The notes beneath the pieces are model-generated. The model saw only the letters and a program-made list of their open reading frames with translations, did not search any database and was not told where the DNA came from. Positions 54,516 to 64,000 of a stretch of DNA of 64,000 nt are shown piece by piece. Location of the stretch: contig CAHIKZ030001813.1 in assembly GCA_903632075.3 (NCBI GenBank), positions 2,091,001 to 2,155,000 on the forward strand. The letters run 5' to 3'. How positions within the stretch are numbered: the stretch's first letter is position 1; every line of letters begins with the position of its first letter. The position numbers were made by a program, and so were the translations under genes. This DNA is from Acanthosepion pharaonis. Taxonomy: Eukaryota; Mollusca; Cephalopoda; Sepiida; Sepiidae.

Positions 54516-55309
54516 TAACAAGCGAACTTAAAAAGAAAATAGACATAGTGAATATGTTTGACACTATTTTTGTCTGCCGCAGAATAAAATTCAATGGTTG
54601 TGAATTTTCAGACCGGCACATCCCTGTAAGTGGTCCAAGTTGCTGGGCGATGGGTTATATTGAGTTACTCTCTTTAGATCGATTGCGAAACAAGACTAAA
54701 ACGATTCCATGAGGCGAGAACTTGTGATTTCTTATTGACACAATTAACAACGGCTTCCAAACACTTTCGTCTACCCTATTTCATTAAAAACGCTCGGCTC
54801 GAGCCGTGGTATGGCTTTCAGGTATTTGCCAATGATGTCGCATCCTAAGACCGTTTTCTTAGTAAGATAATATCACCTCCTTGACTAATCGGCTTGGTCT
54901 CCATGTTAATGCTCTAACCATAAGCACATACCGGTATAATATATAGCTTAGTCGGGAGCGCTTCAAAATTTTAAGAAAGCCATCTCTAATTAATATTCTA
55001 ATATGGAAATACCACATGAATACGAAACGGTCACACGGATGACATAGTTGTATATTTACGACCAGGGTCAGTAGCATTTAAGCCCAGGTAAATATCAGGA
55101 ATCTGAATGCTTATTTTCAATGTAGACAAGGCTATCGGTCCTCTTTAATCAAAAGACTGGTACATATATATCTTCCTTCGTTTTAATTCTACCTTAATTG
55201 AGCAAGATCCACAGTATTTGTTTTTTACTAAATTTACACTAAATATATGATCAAAGATGCACCCAAGGTAGATAATTTCTATATATTGTTTATTGCATAG
55301 AGGTAACCG
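54516..55309. other. Nothing recognised
   Basis: No family match. The open frames at 54419-54712 and 54859-55077 have no motif. Confidence 0.4.
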
Positions 55310-55940
55310 GGGAAAATACATCCAGGCTATCCGGATAAGATAGGTAACTTTTTACCCTAGACTTAATGGGGTTGATATTGTAGTGTTCAAAGAAGCATCC
55401 TCTTGGGATTTCCATAAAGTAGCGTTTCTTGGGAAGAGGCTGTCCTAATTAAATTTACTACTTACCAATGGAATATGAAGGGACTAAGGTTTTGTTCTCT
55501 GCTGTGTATACATCATGGCGACTCAAAGCTTTAAATGCCCGAACTGATGGGGCGAGCAAATATCGCCCGTTAGAATACTTTCTATGGAAATAGCAATAGA
55601 ATAACGCGAGGCTTGAGATGCTGCATCTGTGTGAGAGGAGTGGTAAGATAGAAAATAATTCATCGCCTACAAGGCTGCGTAAATGCTTTTGAGCATTGCC
55701 ATTAAAAGGATTGGGGAAACTCCAGCCCGGATATGGCAGCAATGCTCTATTTTTTTTTCTCTGATCTGACTCTTGTAAGCATAGAGCATGTCAGGTGGAG
55801 TTAGGTACTTTCTGGAGTTGTATAAGAAGTCGATCATTTGCCCAACGTCTTTAGCGATGGATCGTATGTAGGAGTTCCAGTTGATGTCTGGAGTGAACTT
55901 GCGTCCCAAAAAAGGCTCAAAGTTTAAACTTAGTAAATAT
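55310..55940 (-). pseudogene. Jockey/CR1-type LINE, C-terminal region
   Basis: The minus strand reads LGRKFTPDINWNSYIRSIAK, DVGQMIDFLYNSRKYLTPPD and MLYAYKSQIREK, then in another frame VGDELFSILPLLSHRCSISS, LALFYCYFHRKYSNGRYLLA and PSVRAFKALS. These are the DxxWxxYIxxIAK, LTPxxxLYxYKSxIRxxxEYCxHIW and HRxxxSSLxLFYxYxxG blocks that precede the LWNxLP end. Frameshifts are present. Close relative of 59885-60690. Confidence 0.72.
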
Positions 55941-56556
55941 CTCTAATATGAATACGGGCGACCAATTTGGTAGTTTTTTTTTTTTTCTTATTTTAAATAT
56001 AAGCATACGAAATGATCACTCTTATTCAATGTCAAACAATAAATTCAGACAATTGAAACAACTTGCTACATTTTCAGCCATCTCACAGGCTGCAAAATAA
56101 ATATGAAAAGATTATAGAGGAAAGAGTTCAGTATATTTCAATAGACTGGCGGTAGAGAACGTGGGGTCTGGATTGCTTACAAAAGGCGTGGTTTTTCTGC
56201 ATCAGTTCGAACCAGATTTTTATATTCAATGCAACATTTCTACTTGTCATTTTGCAGGTACGTGCACGTTTACATTGCAGCAAATGTGTGTACAATTTCA
56301 CATGTGTCTTCCCTGGTGTACATTTATGGAACTCGCGCATTTGAAATTTAGGAAAATATCAGCTTGAAGATATATCTGTATATGCTTCTATGCTTCAGTG
56401 AGCGCAATTTTGCGCTTGTGTTTCTTAGTCTCTGCTATTTATTCGTGCTTGGCTGTTTCAGAACCATACAGCTCTATGAAAACAAAGATCGTCTGTATAC
56501 ACAGACAAAAATCTCTTACTGACACTATTTCGAAATCGTCACAAAAAATATGCTTT

Positions 56557-56559
<3 letters not shown>
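55941..56559. other. Nothing recognised
   Basis: Both strands at 56128-56367 hold motif-free open frames. Confidence 0.4.

Positions 56560-56621
<62 letters not shown>
56560..56621. repeat. (TA)n microsatellite
   Basis: A pure TA run of about 61 bp. Confidence 0.95.
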
Positions 56622-56623
<2 letters not shown>

Positions 56624-57289
56624 ATTTTACAAATCTGACTTAAACTTCTACATTTCAGTACGAGAAATAGTTTCAGGACTCGAATCATAGAAAAAATTGA
56701 CATTTGGGAAGACATTAGTTTCTTCTAATCGGGTTGATTTTGTTCAGTCTGTTGATATTTAACCCTTAAAAGGCGGGAAATTGTTTCTTCAATATGCATG
56801 CTAAGCAGATATAAAAACGAGACTTGTAATTGTTAAAGTTTAAATGTTTATTTTCGATTTAAAAATTTAAAATACAAAAACAATGTCAACTAGTTTTGAT
56901 TATAAACTTTAAAAAAAGAATTGTATAAGCCAGAACTGTTCAATTCCTGAATTTAATATTTTTACCATTATCGTACTCCTCAAAGCCTTCCATGTACAAT
57001 AATGCAGATCGATTTGGGAACCGTGATGTTGCACTTAATTTGAAAGTTGTGATTTGACAGGATAAATAACGACAAAAAATCTTTTACCCAACTTGTTACC
57101 TTTTTTTTTTGTTGTTTTTTTTTTAGGAAACTAATTTAAAAATTAAGTTTAATTTTAAATTCGGAGCGTTTTAATTTAATTCCGGTAATCAAAGAAAGCC
57201 TTATAACACATCTTTATAAAAAATTTATAATTGTGATATATGCAGCTAGTTGATATGAAATTAAATTGGATAATTTTAACAACTGTCTT
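56622..57289. other. Nothing recognised
   Basis: AT-rich with T runs near 57100. Confidence 0.4.
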
Positions 57290-57907
57290 CAGCATGACTC
57301 GGAAATAAAGAATGTTGCGTTAAAAATGTGCAGCGCTATACTTTTGCCTTGCTTACAGATAATATTTTCTCAATGTTGAAGTCAGATGAAATGGAGGTAA
57401 GGAAAGGGGCTATAAAAATTGTCCATTAGATAAGTAAACATTTATTCATAATTAGTAATGTCAATTTAAGAGACTAATTTTAAATTTTCTTTCATATGAC
57501 ATCACAAAAACATAACCAAATGTGCGAAAATTTTCCAATAAAGATATTTTTTTTCTTTCAGAAATAGCGAGCCACCAAAGAAGAGATTTAAAAAAGAAGC
57601 GACACACTGGTCAAAGTTGATTAACCGCTCACAAAATGGAATTTGTGAACCTGCCCTTGCAGAAGTCTTTTCAAATAATGAACTATAAGAGGCTGTAACG
57701 AATAGAACGTCATTGGTGTTGCCGAATTTACCTGCACATTTGCAAGGTGTGGAAAGAGCAGTTAAATTAACAATTGAAGCTTCACACATTGTATATGGAC
57801 AAGAAGAATGCCACAAGCACATTATTACTAAATCATTGCGTTATCAAATAAGACCATTTACTTCCAAAGTAAATTATACTGAACAATTTAACAATATTAT
57901 GATGTAA
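57290..57907 (+). pseudogene. Decayed C-terminal coding region of an unclassified mobile-element-like protein
   Basis: Two coding blocks are visible. Block 1 (57293-57430) reads DSEIKNVALK and, after a frameshift near 57328, QRYTFALLTDNIFSMLKSDE then MEVRKGAIKIV. Block 2 (57569-57907) reads EPPKKRFKKEATHWSKLINR, then SQNGICEPALAEVFSNNEL, an in-frame TAA at 57686-57688, then LVLPNLPAHLQGVERAVKLT, IEASHIVYGQEECHKHIITK and SLRYQIRPFTSKVNY to a TAA at 57905. The AxxxxxLPxxPxHxQxVERxVKLxxEAS-x(9)-xHxxI layout is one I recall from a recurrent, poorly named family in arthropod and mollusc genomes, tentatively mobile-element-derived. The 57432-57560 gap starts after a stop and ends in TTTCTTTCAG, so it could be an intron, but no donor site is certain. 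Role unknown. Confidence 0.5.
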
Positions 57908-58511
57908 TATGTTATACAGTCGTGTAGTTTTAGTACGATTTTCAATAAACAAAGCAAATTTAAAACATTTTATATTATAATTTGTATCCAGCAGTATTAA
58001 AGTGCTATATACACTTTTATCTATTTTTTTAGTTTTATTAATTATGACCTAATAAATGGTGGAAGATTTTATTAATTGATTAGCTTTTTCGAAATTTTGT
58101 ACAATTTTAGTTTTCACATATCATAAACAGTAAAAAAAATCTATATTTCCCTTGTGGTGATTCATAAATAGAATACTGGTTTTAATATATTTTTCAATGA
58201 TGTTTATTTAATATCAACTTATTTGGACTTATTCTTAAAACAGTAAAATTTTTAAGTCAGTTTGTAAGCAAAAAATTGCGGAAATTAGGTATTTCTGTCA
58301 TTATTTTTCAAATGATTTTCAACCTAAACGCTCGGAAATTAGTACAAACTATGAATCTAAGTTTTGGTATTAGTACTGATCAAGCTTTCGTACAATGTTG
58401 ATTTTCTTTAAAACGTGAAAAATCAATCTGCCCTAACGTAAAATAGGGTTTCGCATTCCTTGCGCAAAATTGTCACTTTCGCGGCTTTTTCGCTTCGAGT
58501 AGAATGAAGGC
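57908..58511. other. AT-rich DNA, nothing recognised
   Basis: No family or coding sequence is recognisable. Confidence 0.4.
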
Positions 58512-58765
58512 AGGATGCACGGTGGAGTAATGGATAGCGGCTCGCATTGAAGAATCGGGGAGCCGAGTTCGTAATTCCAGTCGAATCCATTATATTCCCT
58601 TACGTGTTAATACCCAGCTATGGACAAATAGCAGGACAGACCGGATTCTATAGCCTTGGATGGCAACTGGTCAGCCGCATAAAGAAATGGCAAACTACTG
58701 CGGGAAAAAATATGCTTTGTCAGTCATTTATCGCATGGCACATAACTAACTCGTATGAAGGCAGT
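58512..58765 (+). repeat. tRNA-derived SINE, full-length-looking
   Basis: Head GCACGGTGGAGTAATGGATA and GCGGCTCG (A box), then GGGAGCCGAGTTCGTAATTC (B box). Body CGAATCCATTATATTCCCTT, and tail TAGCCTTGGATGGCAACTGG, AAGAAATGGCAAACTACTGC and GTCAGTCATTTATCG. The first 75 bp can be folded as a tRNA-like half. It matches 51028-51302 and, in reverse, 43553-43812. Confidence 0.85.
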
Positions 58766-59323
58766 TCTAGCATTGTTTTTGGCTTGTTCTGTCAGCTTTA
58801 TTTACAGGACGTAAGCTCATGAATCCTACTAAATAATAATGTCATGAATCCGAAAATTGCCAATAAGTCATTTTAATTGAATGAATGTTACCCGGGTTGT
58901 TGGAAAATGTTTAAATCATTATTTGACAATATCCGCCGTTCGAAAGTAAAAATGTCTATACTTGCCGGTCGCCGTTTAGGGGTTAATAATGTTGTCTAAG
59001 TGTGCCACAAGGCTAAATGCAGATAGGAAACATCTGCTGCTATGATCTTCCATGCAATTAGATATGCTTGTTTAGAAATTCTTTCGGCATTTGTAAATCA
59101 TCATCATTATCTTGGCACGAACATCGATGACTAGCTCCGATGTGAAATATATTACAATTTCTCTCACAAACCAATTTACATGATCAGTTACAGCTGACTG
59201 GTATCGTGAACAAAATCAAATCGAGTCAGTTTTTTTTTGTTTTTGTTTGTTTTTGTTTGTTTGTTTGTTTTTTGGGGGGGTATCTGATTGTTAATGTTAA
59301 ATATTGTTTTTAAAATAGACCTT

Positions 59324-59327
<4 letters not shown>
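58766..59327. other. Nothing recognised
   Basis: Contains a GTTT repeat and a G run near 59230-59280. Confidence 0.4.

Positions 59328-59375
<48 letters not shown>
59328..59375. repeat. (TA)n microsatellite
   Basis: A pure TA run of about 48 bp. Confidence 0.95.
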
Positions 59376-59377
<2 letters not shown>

Positions 59378-59470
59378 CTTATATCCGAATTTTAAAAGCA
59401 AATTAAGCTAGCTACGTAATTTTAAATAAGAAAAAGCTTAATGAAAGGAAGAAAGGCATAAGAGAAGAAA

Positions 59471-59848
59471 GATTGATTGATTTGTTTTTACGGCTTATCA
59501 ACCCATTTCAGGTTATTTAAGGCAAGGAAATATTTTATAGATTATAAGAATTTTATGAGATGATAACTATTTACTGATACAGATTCTACTAATTAACCTA
59601 TAGCTAGGGGAGAAGAGGTGGAATGATACCTTTCCCAAGGGTAGATGCGCGCAATTGAATATAACGAACCCTACTGGAAATATAATCCAGCTCTCCGATT
59701 TCCAGTTTCAATTTGTTATCTATTACACCACCCGTACATCCACGCGAACAGCACGTGATATTCCCAAGCGATCACCATCTAGTTATTGTATATTGCTTAA
59801 CTTCGGTGATCGTACGAGAATCGGCGTTTCAACCTCAAGGCCAACAGA
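59471..59848 (-). repeat. 5S-tRNA chimeric SINE, copy D (most complete)
   Basis: On the minus strand, from 59848: GGCCTTGAGGTTGAAACGCC, TCGTACGATCACCGAAGTTA, AGCAATA and TGATCGCTTGGGAATATCAC form the 5S-like head. GGGTGGTGTAATAGATAAC begins the tRNA-like body, and AGTAGGGTTCG is a degraded B box. The shared body CCCTTGGGAAAGGTATC follows. The tail is GGTTAATTAGTAGAATCTG, GATAAGCCGTAAAAAC and a terminal CAATCAATC repeat. Head, body and tail are all in one uninterrupted copy of about 378 bp. Confidence 0.8.
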
Positions 59849-59884
59849 AAGAGATAAGAAAAAAGAAACCTTTTTTTTTACTTT

Positions 59885-60690
59885 TTATTTTACAGTGCGT
59901 TTTACCCTGTACAAGACTCAAGGTAGAGAGTTACAAAGTAAGAAGTACGGTTTATGCGCATAGATGTGGAAGATAACGGTTAACCCTAGACTTGAAAAGG
60001 TTAAAATTGTAGTGATCGGGAAAGCATTCTCTTTGGAGTTGGTTCCACAGAGTATTGTTTCGCGGGAAGAAGCTGCTGGAGTGAAACTTACTTCTCACCA
60101 GTGGAATGAAGAGGGAATGGGGGTGGTACGCCATAATGTGCGTAGCATAGCTGGTCCTAGCCATGAATATTAGAACTGATGATATCAATGAATGTAGTTC
60201 GTCTGAGCACGTTCCATGGAAGTAGTGATAAAGCAGTGAGATGCTTGCGACATCTTGTCTGCAGGGTAGAAAATATTCTTTTACCCACAAGGAGGCGGAG
60301 ACGCTTTTGGACTTTATCGAAATTGGAAAGTGAGGATTAGGCAGCTCTTGCTTAAATATGACAGCAGTACTCCATTTTAGGCTTTATCTGGTTTCTTGAA
60401 AAGGTAGCGGATAGCACGAGAAGTCAGGTACTTAATGGTGCAGTACAGGAAACCGACTATTTTCCTACATTTTTAGCGATGGATCGTATGTACAAGTTTC
60501 ACTTGAGGTCTAGGTTGATTTTGAGGCCCAGTAGTTTCTCAAGGAACGGTACTTCCCTGAGAACATCCATTCATCGTGACTGGCGGTAATTCAGAGACCG
60601 GTTGGTAATGATAGAATGGAACTGGTTTGGTATTCGGAACATTGAATGTAAGCAGCCATTCACCCCCAACCACTGAGATGTTACAGCCAG
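59885..60690 (-). pseudogene. Jockey/CR1-type LINE, C-terminal region
   Basis: The minus strand reads SISLLYHYFHGTCSDELHSL, ISSVLIFMARTSYATHIMAY, HPHSLFIPLVRSKFHSSSFF, PRNNTLWNQLQRECFPDHYN and FNLFKSRVNRYLPHL in one open frame (59952-60290), the full end block of the family. Upstream pieces (60300-60690) continue the RT with stops. It ends in a poly(A) on the minus strand next to the 5' side of the SINE at 59471-59848. Same subfamily as 15325-15640. Confidence 0.75.
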
Positions 60691-61384
60691 ATCGGAGGTG
60701 AGATCAGATTCCAATATCCGCTCATCTCGAAATAGCAGAAGAGGCTAATATCATTGTTTCATTTGTGTCTTCAATTGTAATTGTTCTTTTCTGAACACTA
60801 GCGCTGTTCTGGCCAATCTTGTCAAATATTGATGGCGCGATACATCATGACTCTAATCAGTTTCCTCCAAGAAGAATAACTAAAATTTCGTCTTGAATTT
60901 CTGCTTTTATATTGTAGGATATTTGACAGACATACTTACAGTTTGGTACTTTCAAGTGAATATATGTGACAAAATAAAAATAATAACTTATTGGCAATAT
61001 TTAACATTCGTGTCCGCAAAAAAACGTTGTGTCAATAGAACGGTTATTCCCTTGATACCGCTTTTACAATGTACACTTTTGTTTCTCGACAATGTTTCCT
61101 TACAGGATATTAAAAAATATGGGAACCAAGTACAATGCGTTATTTACCTTTTATAAAGATTTACTTACCTAGAAATAATTTTTAAAACGAAAACGTTTTT
61201 ATTCAAACATTTCTAAAAAAAATTATCAAAATATGTACAACGCAATATTTATTATTTATCGTTTTATAAACAACTATGAAAAAGATTTTTTTACTCAATC
61301 TAATAAATAAACATTATTTAATAATTTTGTTGTCAATTCGCAAAAATAAAGAAAATGTATAAATCCATTTTCATTGTTTTTTAA
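60691..61384. other. Nothing recognised
   Basis: The 87-codon frame at 60893 has no motif. Confidence 0.4.
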
Positions 61385-61790
61385 ATCATTTCACCACAAG
61401 CAAGACGGTAATACCACTAGTACACAGGGATTTACAGGGAGTGAAAGTAAAAGAGAAAACTGAGAATAGGGAGAATTGAGAAAAAGACAAAAGATGAACG
61501 GGATTCAAGAAGACAGAAGATGTTTGGATTTTATTAAAATTGTAATCATTGCCTAAAAGAATTGCTGTGGGAGTCAATAGTTTTGCAATAATACAATAAT
61601 AGCGATGTCGAGGGAATAATCGTCCTTTTAGCACGTCGAAGCGATGTTTGTTCGTTAAATTCATAGCAAATGAAAACGGGCATAAATGAATAATTGAGAC
61701 GGGGGTGCAACTAACATGATTTACTATCAAAATGAATATGGCTGCTTTATTTTGTTTTTGTTTAATATTATATTTTACCTTAATATTTTT
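61385..61790 (-). pseudogene. Jockey/CR1-type LINE, C-terminus and tail
   Basis: The 138-codon minus-strand open frame contains NLTNKHRFDVLKGRLFPRHR and LLTPTAILLGNDYNFNKIQT, a diverged version of the LWNxLP...YNLxxFK end. The 3' terminus TTTCACCACAAGCAAGACGG (plus-strand reading at 61388) is the shared LINE end. The first and last parts of the frame are not family sequence. Confidence 0.55.
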
Positions 61791-62659
61791 GTATTCATAC
61801 ATGAATTAACTTTTACATTAATAGTTTATATTAATAATATGTGAATCAAGTTTTTTGTTTTAGTTTTTTATCTTTATTTTTTATCTTAATACTTTATATT
61901 CAAACGTGAGTGGGCAACGGTTATCGACGCGGAAAATACAATTGTTAAGACGGGTTCAGATACCGTTCACTTTCGCATTATTACTCTTGAAAAAAGTATG
62001 TATGCATTTGCTCTTCCTCCAGATATAAGATGACATTGGTCTCTCTAGACTTGTGTGGCTGGCAGTCTAGAAAAGACTTCTCAGAGTTTATAACTGGAGA
62101 CAGAAACAAGAAACTACTCTACCAAGAATTCATGGCAATTCTCAGAAAGAAAAAGTAGTTTGTTATGACTTTTGATTGACTATTTCCCGTAGGAGCATGG
62201 CATTTAAAAAAAAAAAAAAACAACACATATGTTCTCTAATTGTATTAGCGTTAGAACTAATTAACAACCAACACAAATTGTAGCGTCGACATTATCAGAT
62301 CTTTCTACTCTATGAAATCCTGGCACGTACACAGGCATAATTTTATGTGCTGTTTCAGTGTACGAAGAATAGAAAATAATTCGATGCAGAGAAAATTATG
62401 AAATAAAGTGATTTGTTTTCTGTGAAGATCGCATGAATAAATTTAATCAAAGATCTGAATGCTTTAACTCACATCCAAGACAAATTTTGAAATTAGCAAT
62501 GTGTATTTTATTAAATTTACCTGGCACTACAGGAGTGGTCAATAGCAGAAGCTCTTGATTTGATCGCTTTATGTTTCTAATTATTCTACAGTTATTAACT
62601 AAAAGAAATTTACTTTCTCGTCCAGATATCTAAACTTCTTCGTCGTAAATATTTAAATA
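61791..62659. other. Nothing recognised
   Basis: AT-rich; a run of A near 62205. Confidence 0.4.
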
Positions 62660-62661
62660 TA

Positions 62662-62824
62662 CAGTCTAACCCGGATATAAGAGAAACCCGGATATAAGAG
62701 AGACTTTCTCTGGTCCCAAAATAGACCAAACCCTGATATAAGAGAAACCCGGATATAAGAGAAACCCGGATATAAGAGACTTCTTATCCGGTCCCGACAA
62801 CTGTCTTATATCCGGGTTACACTG
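62662..62824 (+). mobile_element. Palindromic TA-flanked MITE, copy 2 (163 bp)
   Basis: Ends CAGTCTAACCCGGATATAAG and, inverted, CAGTGTAACCCGGATATAAG; TA at 62660-62661 and 62825-62826. It holds more internal ACCCGGATATAAGAGAA units than copy 1, but lacks copy 1's TA-rich middle. Confidence 0.85.
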
Positions 62825-63514
62825 TAGATAATATATATATATCTAAATGTAAGAATGTATGTGATGTTTTTAAGCTTAAGTATTTGTTGTTTAGTTTGAA
62901 ATATAATCGATAAAACCGTCATTAACATCTTGGGAAAATTGTTTTCATAAATTTTTGTAGATTTTATAGAAAAAAAAAGGGCACACTGTGGAGGGGGGGG
63001 TACTGAAAATTAAAATTGATAGGGGGGGGTTAAGTTTTAAGAATTCCTTATTCTTTATTATTTATTTGATACCAGTGGAAATTAAATATATTAACCTACT
63101 TTAAACCTTTTGATTTGCTTTGCTTTTATATAAAATTTTTCTTATATTTTATTTTCGCGTATACCTATCTCTGGAATGAGACTTATAGAATTTTTCCTGA
63201 TATAAGGCGAATATAAAAAGTTTTAGAAGCTAAAAACGGAGATTGAATTTCTTATTTTATTTTTGACAGTTAATGACAATAATGATTTTACACAGTATCA
63301 TTGTCGTAAATTGAAGTCAAGAGAATAAATTTATTCTTCTTTTGAGTTCTCTGTTTCAATAGAAAGTGATGCAGTTCAGCACCGTCCAGAACATTCTATA
63401 TCGCCATTTATGATACAAGTATATCTACATTAATATAAAATTGCATATGTACATTAATGTAAATTAATTTACGTATTCTGCTGCAAACCTGATAATGCTT
63501 TAGGTCAATGCGTA
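62825..63514. other. Nothing recognised; two G runs
   Basis: Runs of eight G near 62993 and 63023 within A-rich DNA. Confidence 0.4.
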
Positions 63515-63669
63515 CAGTGTAACCCGGATATAAGAGAGTTGTCGGGACCGGAGAAGAAGTCTCTTATATCCGGTTTTCGTCTATTTTATATACATTAACA
63601 CAGACTCTAATTTGGGACCAGATAAAATCTCACTTATATCCGGGTTTCTCTTATATCTGGGTTACACTG
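63515..63669 (-). mobile_element. Palindromic TA-flanked MITE, copy 3 (155 bp)
   Basis: Opposite orientation to copies 1 and 2 (TTGTCGGGACCGGAGAAGAA comes first). TA at 63513-63514 and 63670-63671. The interior AGACTCTAATTTGGGACCAG matches the reverse complement of copy 1. Confidence 0.85.
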
Positions 63670-63671
63670 TA

Positions 63672-64000
63672 TTTATTACAGATTATGTATCTAAGTATTT
63701 GAACCAAGGTAAAAATAACTAAAAGGTGATTTTTTTTTCAAATCAAACAGGCATGCCATCCATCACGTGGAAGATTTGGCAGAACGCCATCTTTTCCCCC
63801 CGATTAACGATTCGTTTGAATTTGCAGCATTACCATATATATTTTATTTAATCGTTTTTATGGTTTTCATGGCAACTTTTAACATAAATTGTCTAATGTC
63901 TTTCAAGCGCGCTTGGCTTTCATGAAATATTATGGAAGGTATTTTATGTATGAACGGTGAACGGTAATAATGGCACAGGTAATAATGGCACGATGAAAAT
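63672..64000. other. Nothing recognised
   Basis: The window ends in AT-rich DNA with a small GGTAATAATGGCAC duplication near 63964-63990. Confidence 0.4.

Overview
The window reads as non-coding DNA from an invertebrate nuclear genome, most likely a mollusc and probably a coleoid cephalopod of the octopus type. The reasons are high A+T content, many long (TA)n, (CA)n, (CT)n and (GATA)n tracts, tRNA-derived SINEs, many 5'-truncated RTE-type LINE tails, several Tc1/mariner remnants, and no intact host gene in 64 kb. The organism call is inference from repeat character, not from a marker gene. The window could be intergenic or lie inside one or more very long introns.

Layout. 1-2200: a short GC-richer edge with promoter-like motifs, then a diverged tandem duplication, then featureless AT-rich DNA. 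2200-4400: RTE LINE tails with two copies of an inverted-arm (foldback) family, one inserted inside an RTE copy. 5344-6622: a nearly intact mariner with matching terminal inverted repeats, a TA target duplication and one nonsense codon. 7400-9050: more RTE tails. 9600-10750: a second LINE family, a 95-bp-arm hairpin and a near-identical 130-bp direct repeat. 11751-12030: the first 5S rRNA-headed SINE, followed by a third foldback pair. 14650-16950: a 0.4-kb direct repeat of unknown family. 17082-19072: a nest in which one chimeric SINE is split by an RTE LINE and by a second interspersed element. 20600-21700: a compound microsatellite field. 21886-22560: a Tc1 transposase remnant. 22900-32700: RTE pieces, a mariner-derived MITE, and a CCCGGCGTTGCCCG-headed element. 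34800-48900: tandem repeats, SINEs, transposase scraps (mariner-like, piggyBac-like), several large hairpins, a palindromic TA-flanked MITE and a 51-bp minisatellite. 50700-61800: a dense zone of jockey/CR1-type LINE C-termini, RTE tails and SINEs, plus decayed coding sequence at 57290-57907 of an unclassified mobile-element-like protein. 62600-63700: two more copies of the palindromic MITE.

No gene here looks fully functional. The closest is the mariner transposase, with one stop codon. The most unusual content is a set of SINEs that join a 5S rRNA-like head to a tRNA-like body, and a family of inverted-arm elements carrying a hammerhead-like CTGAAGA...GAAA core. The window also holds an unusual number of long inverted repeats, which would form double-stranded RNA if transcribed.
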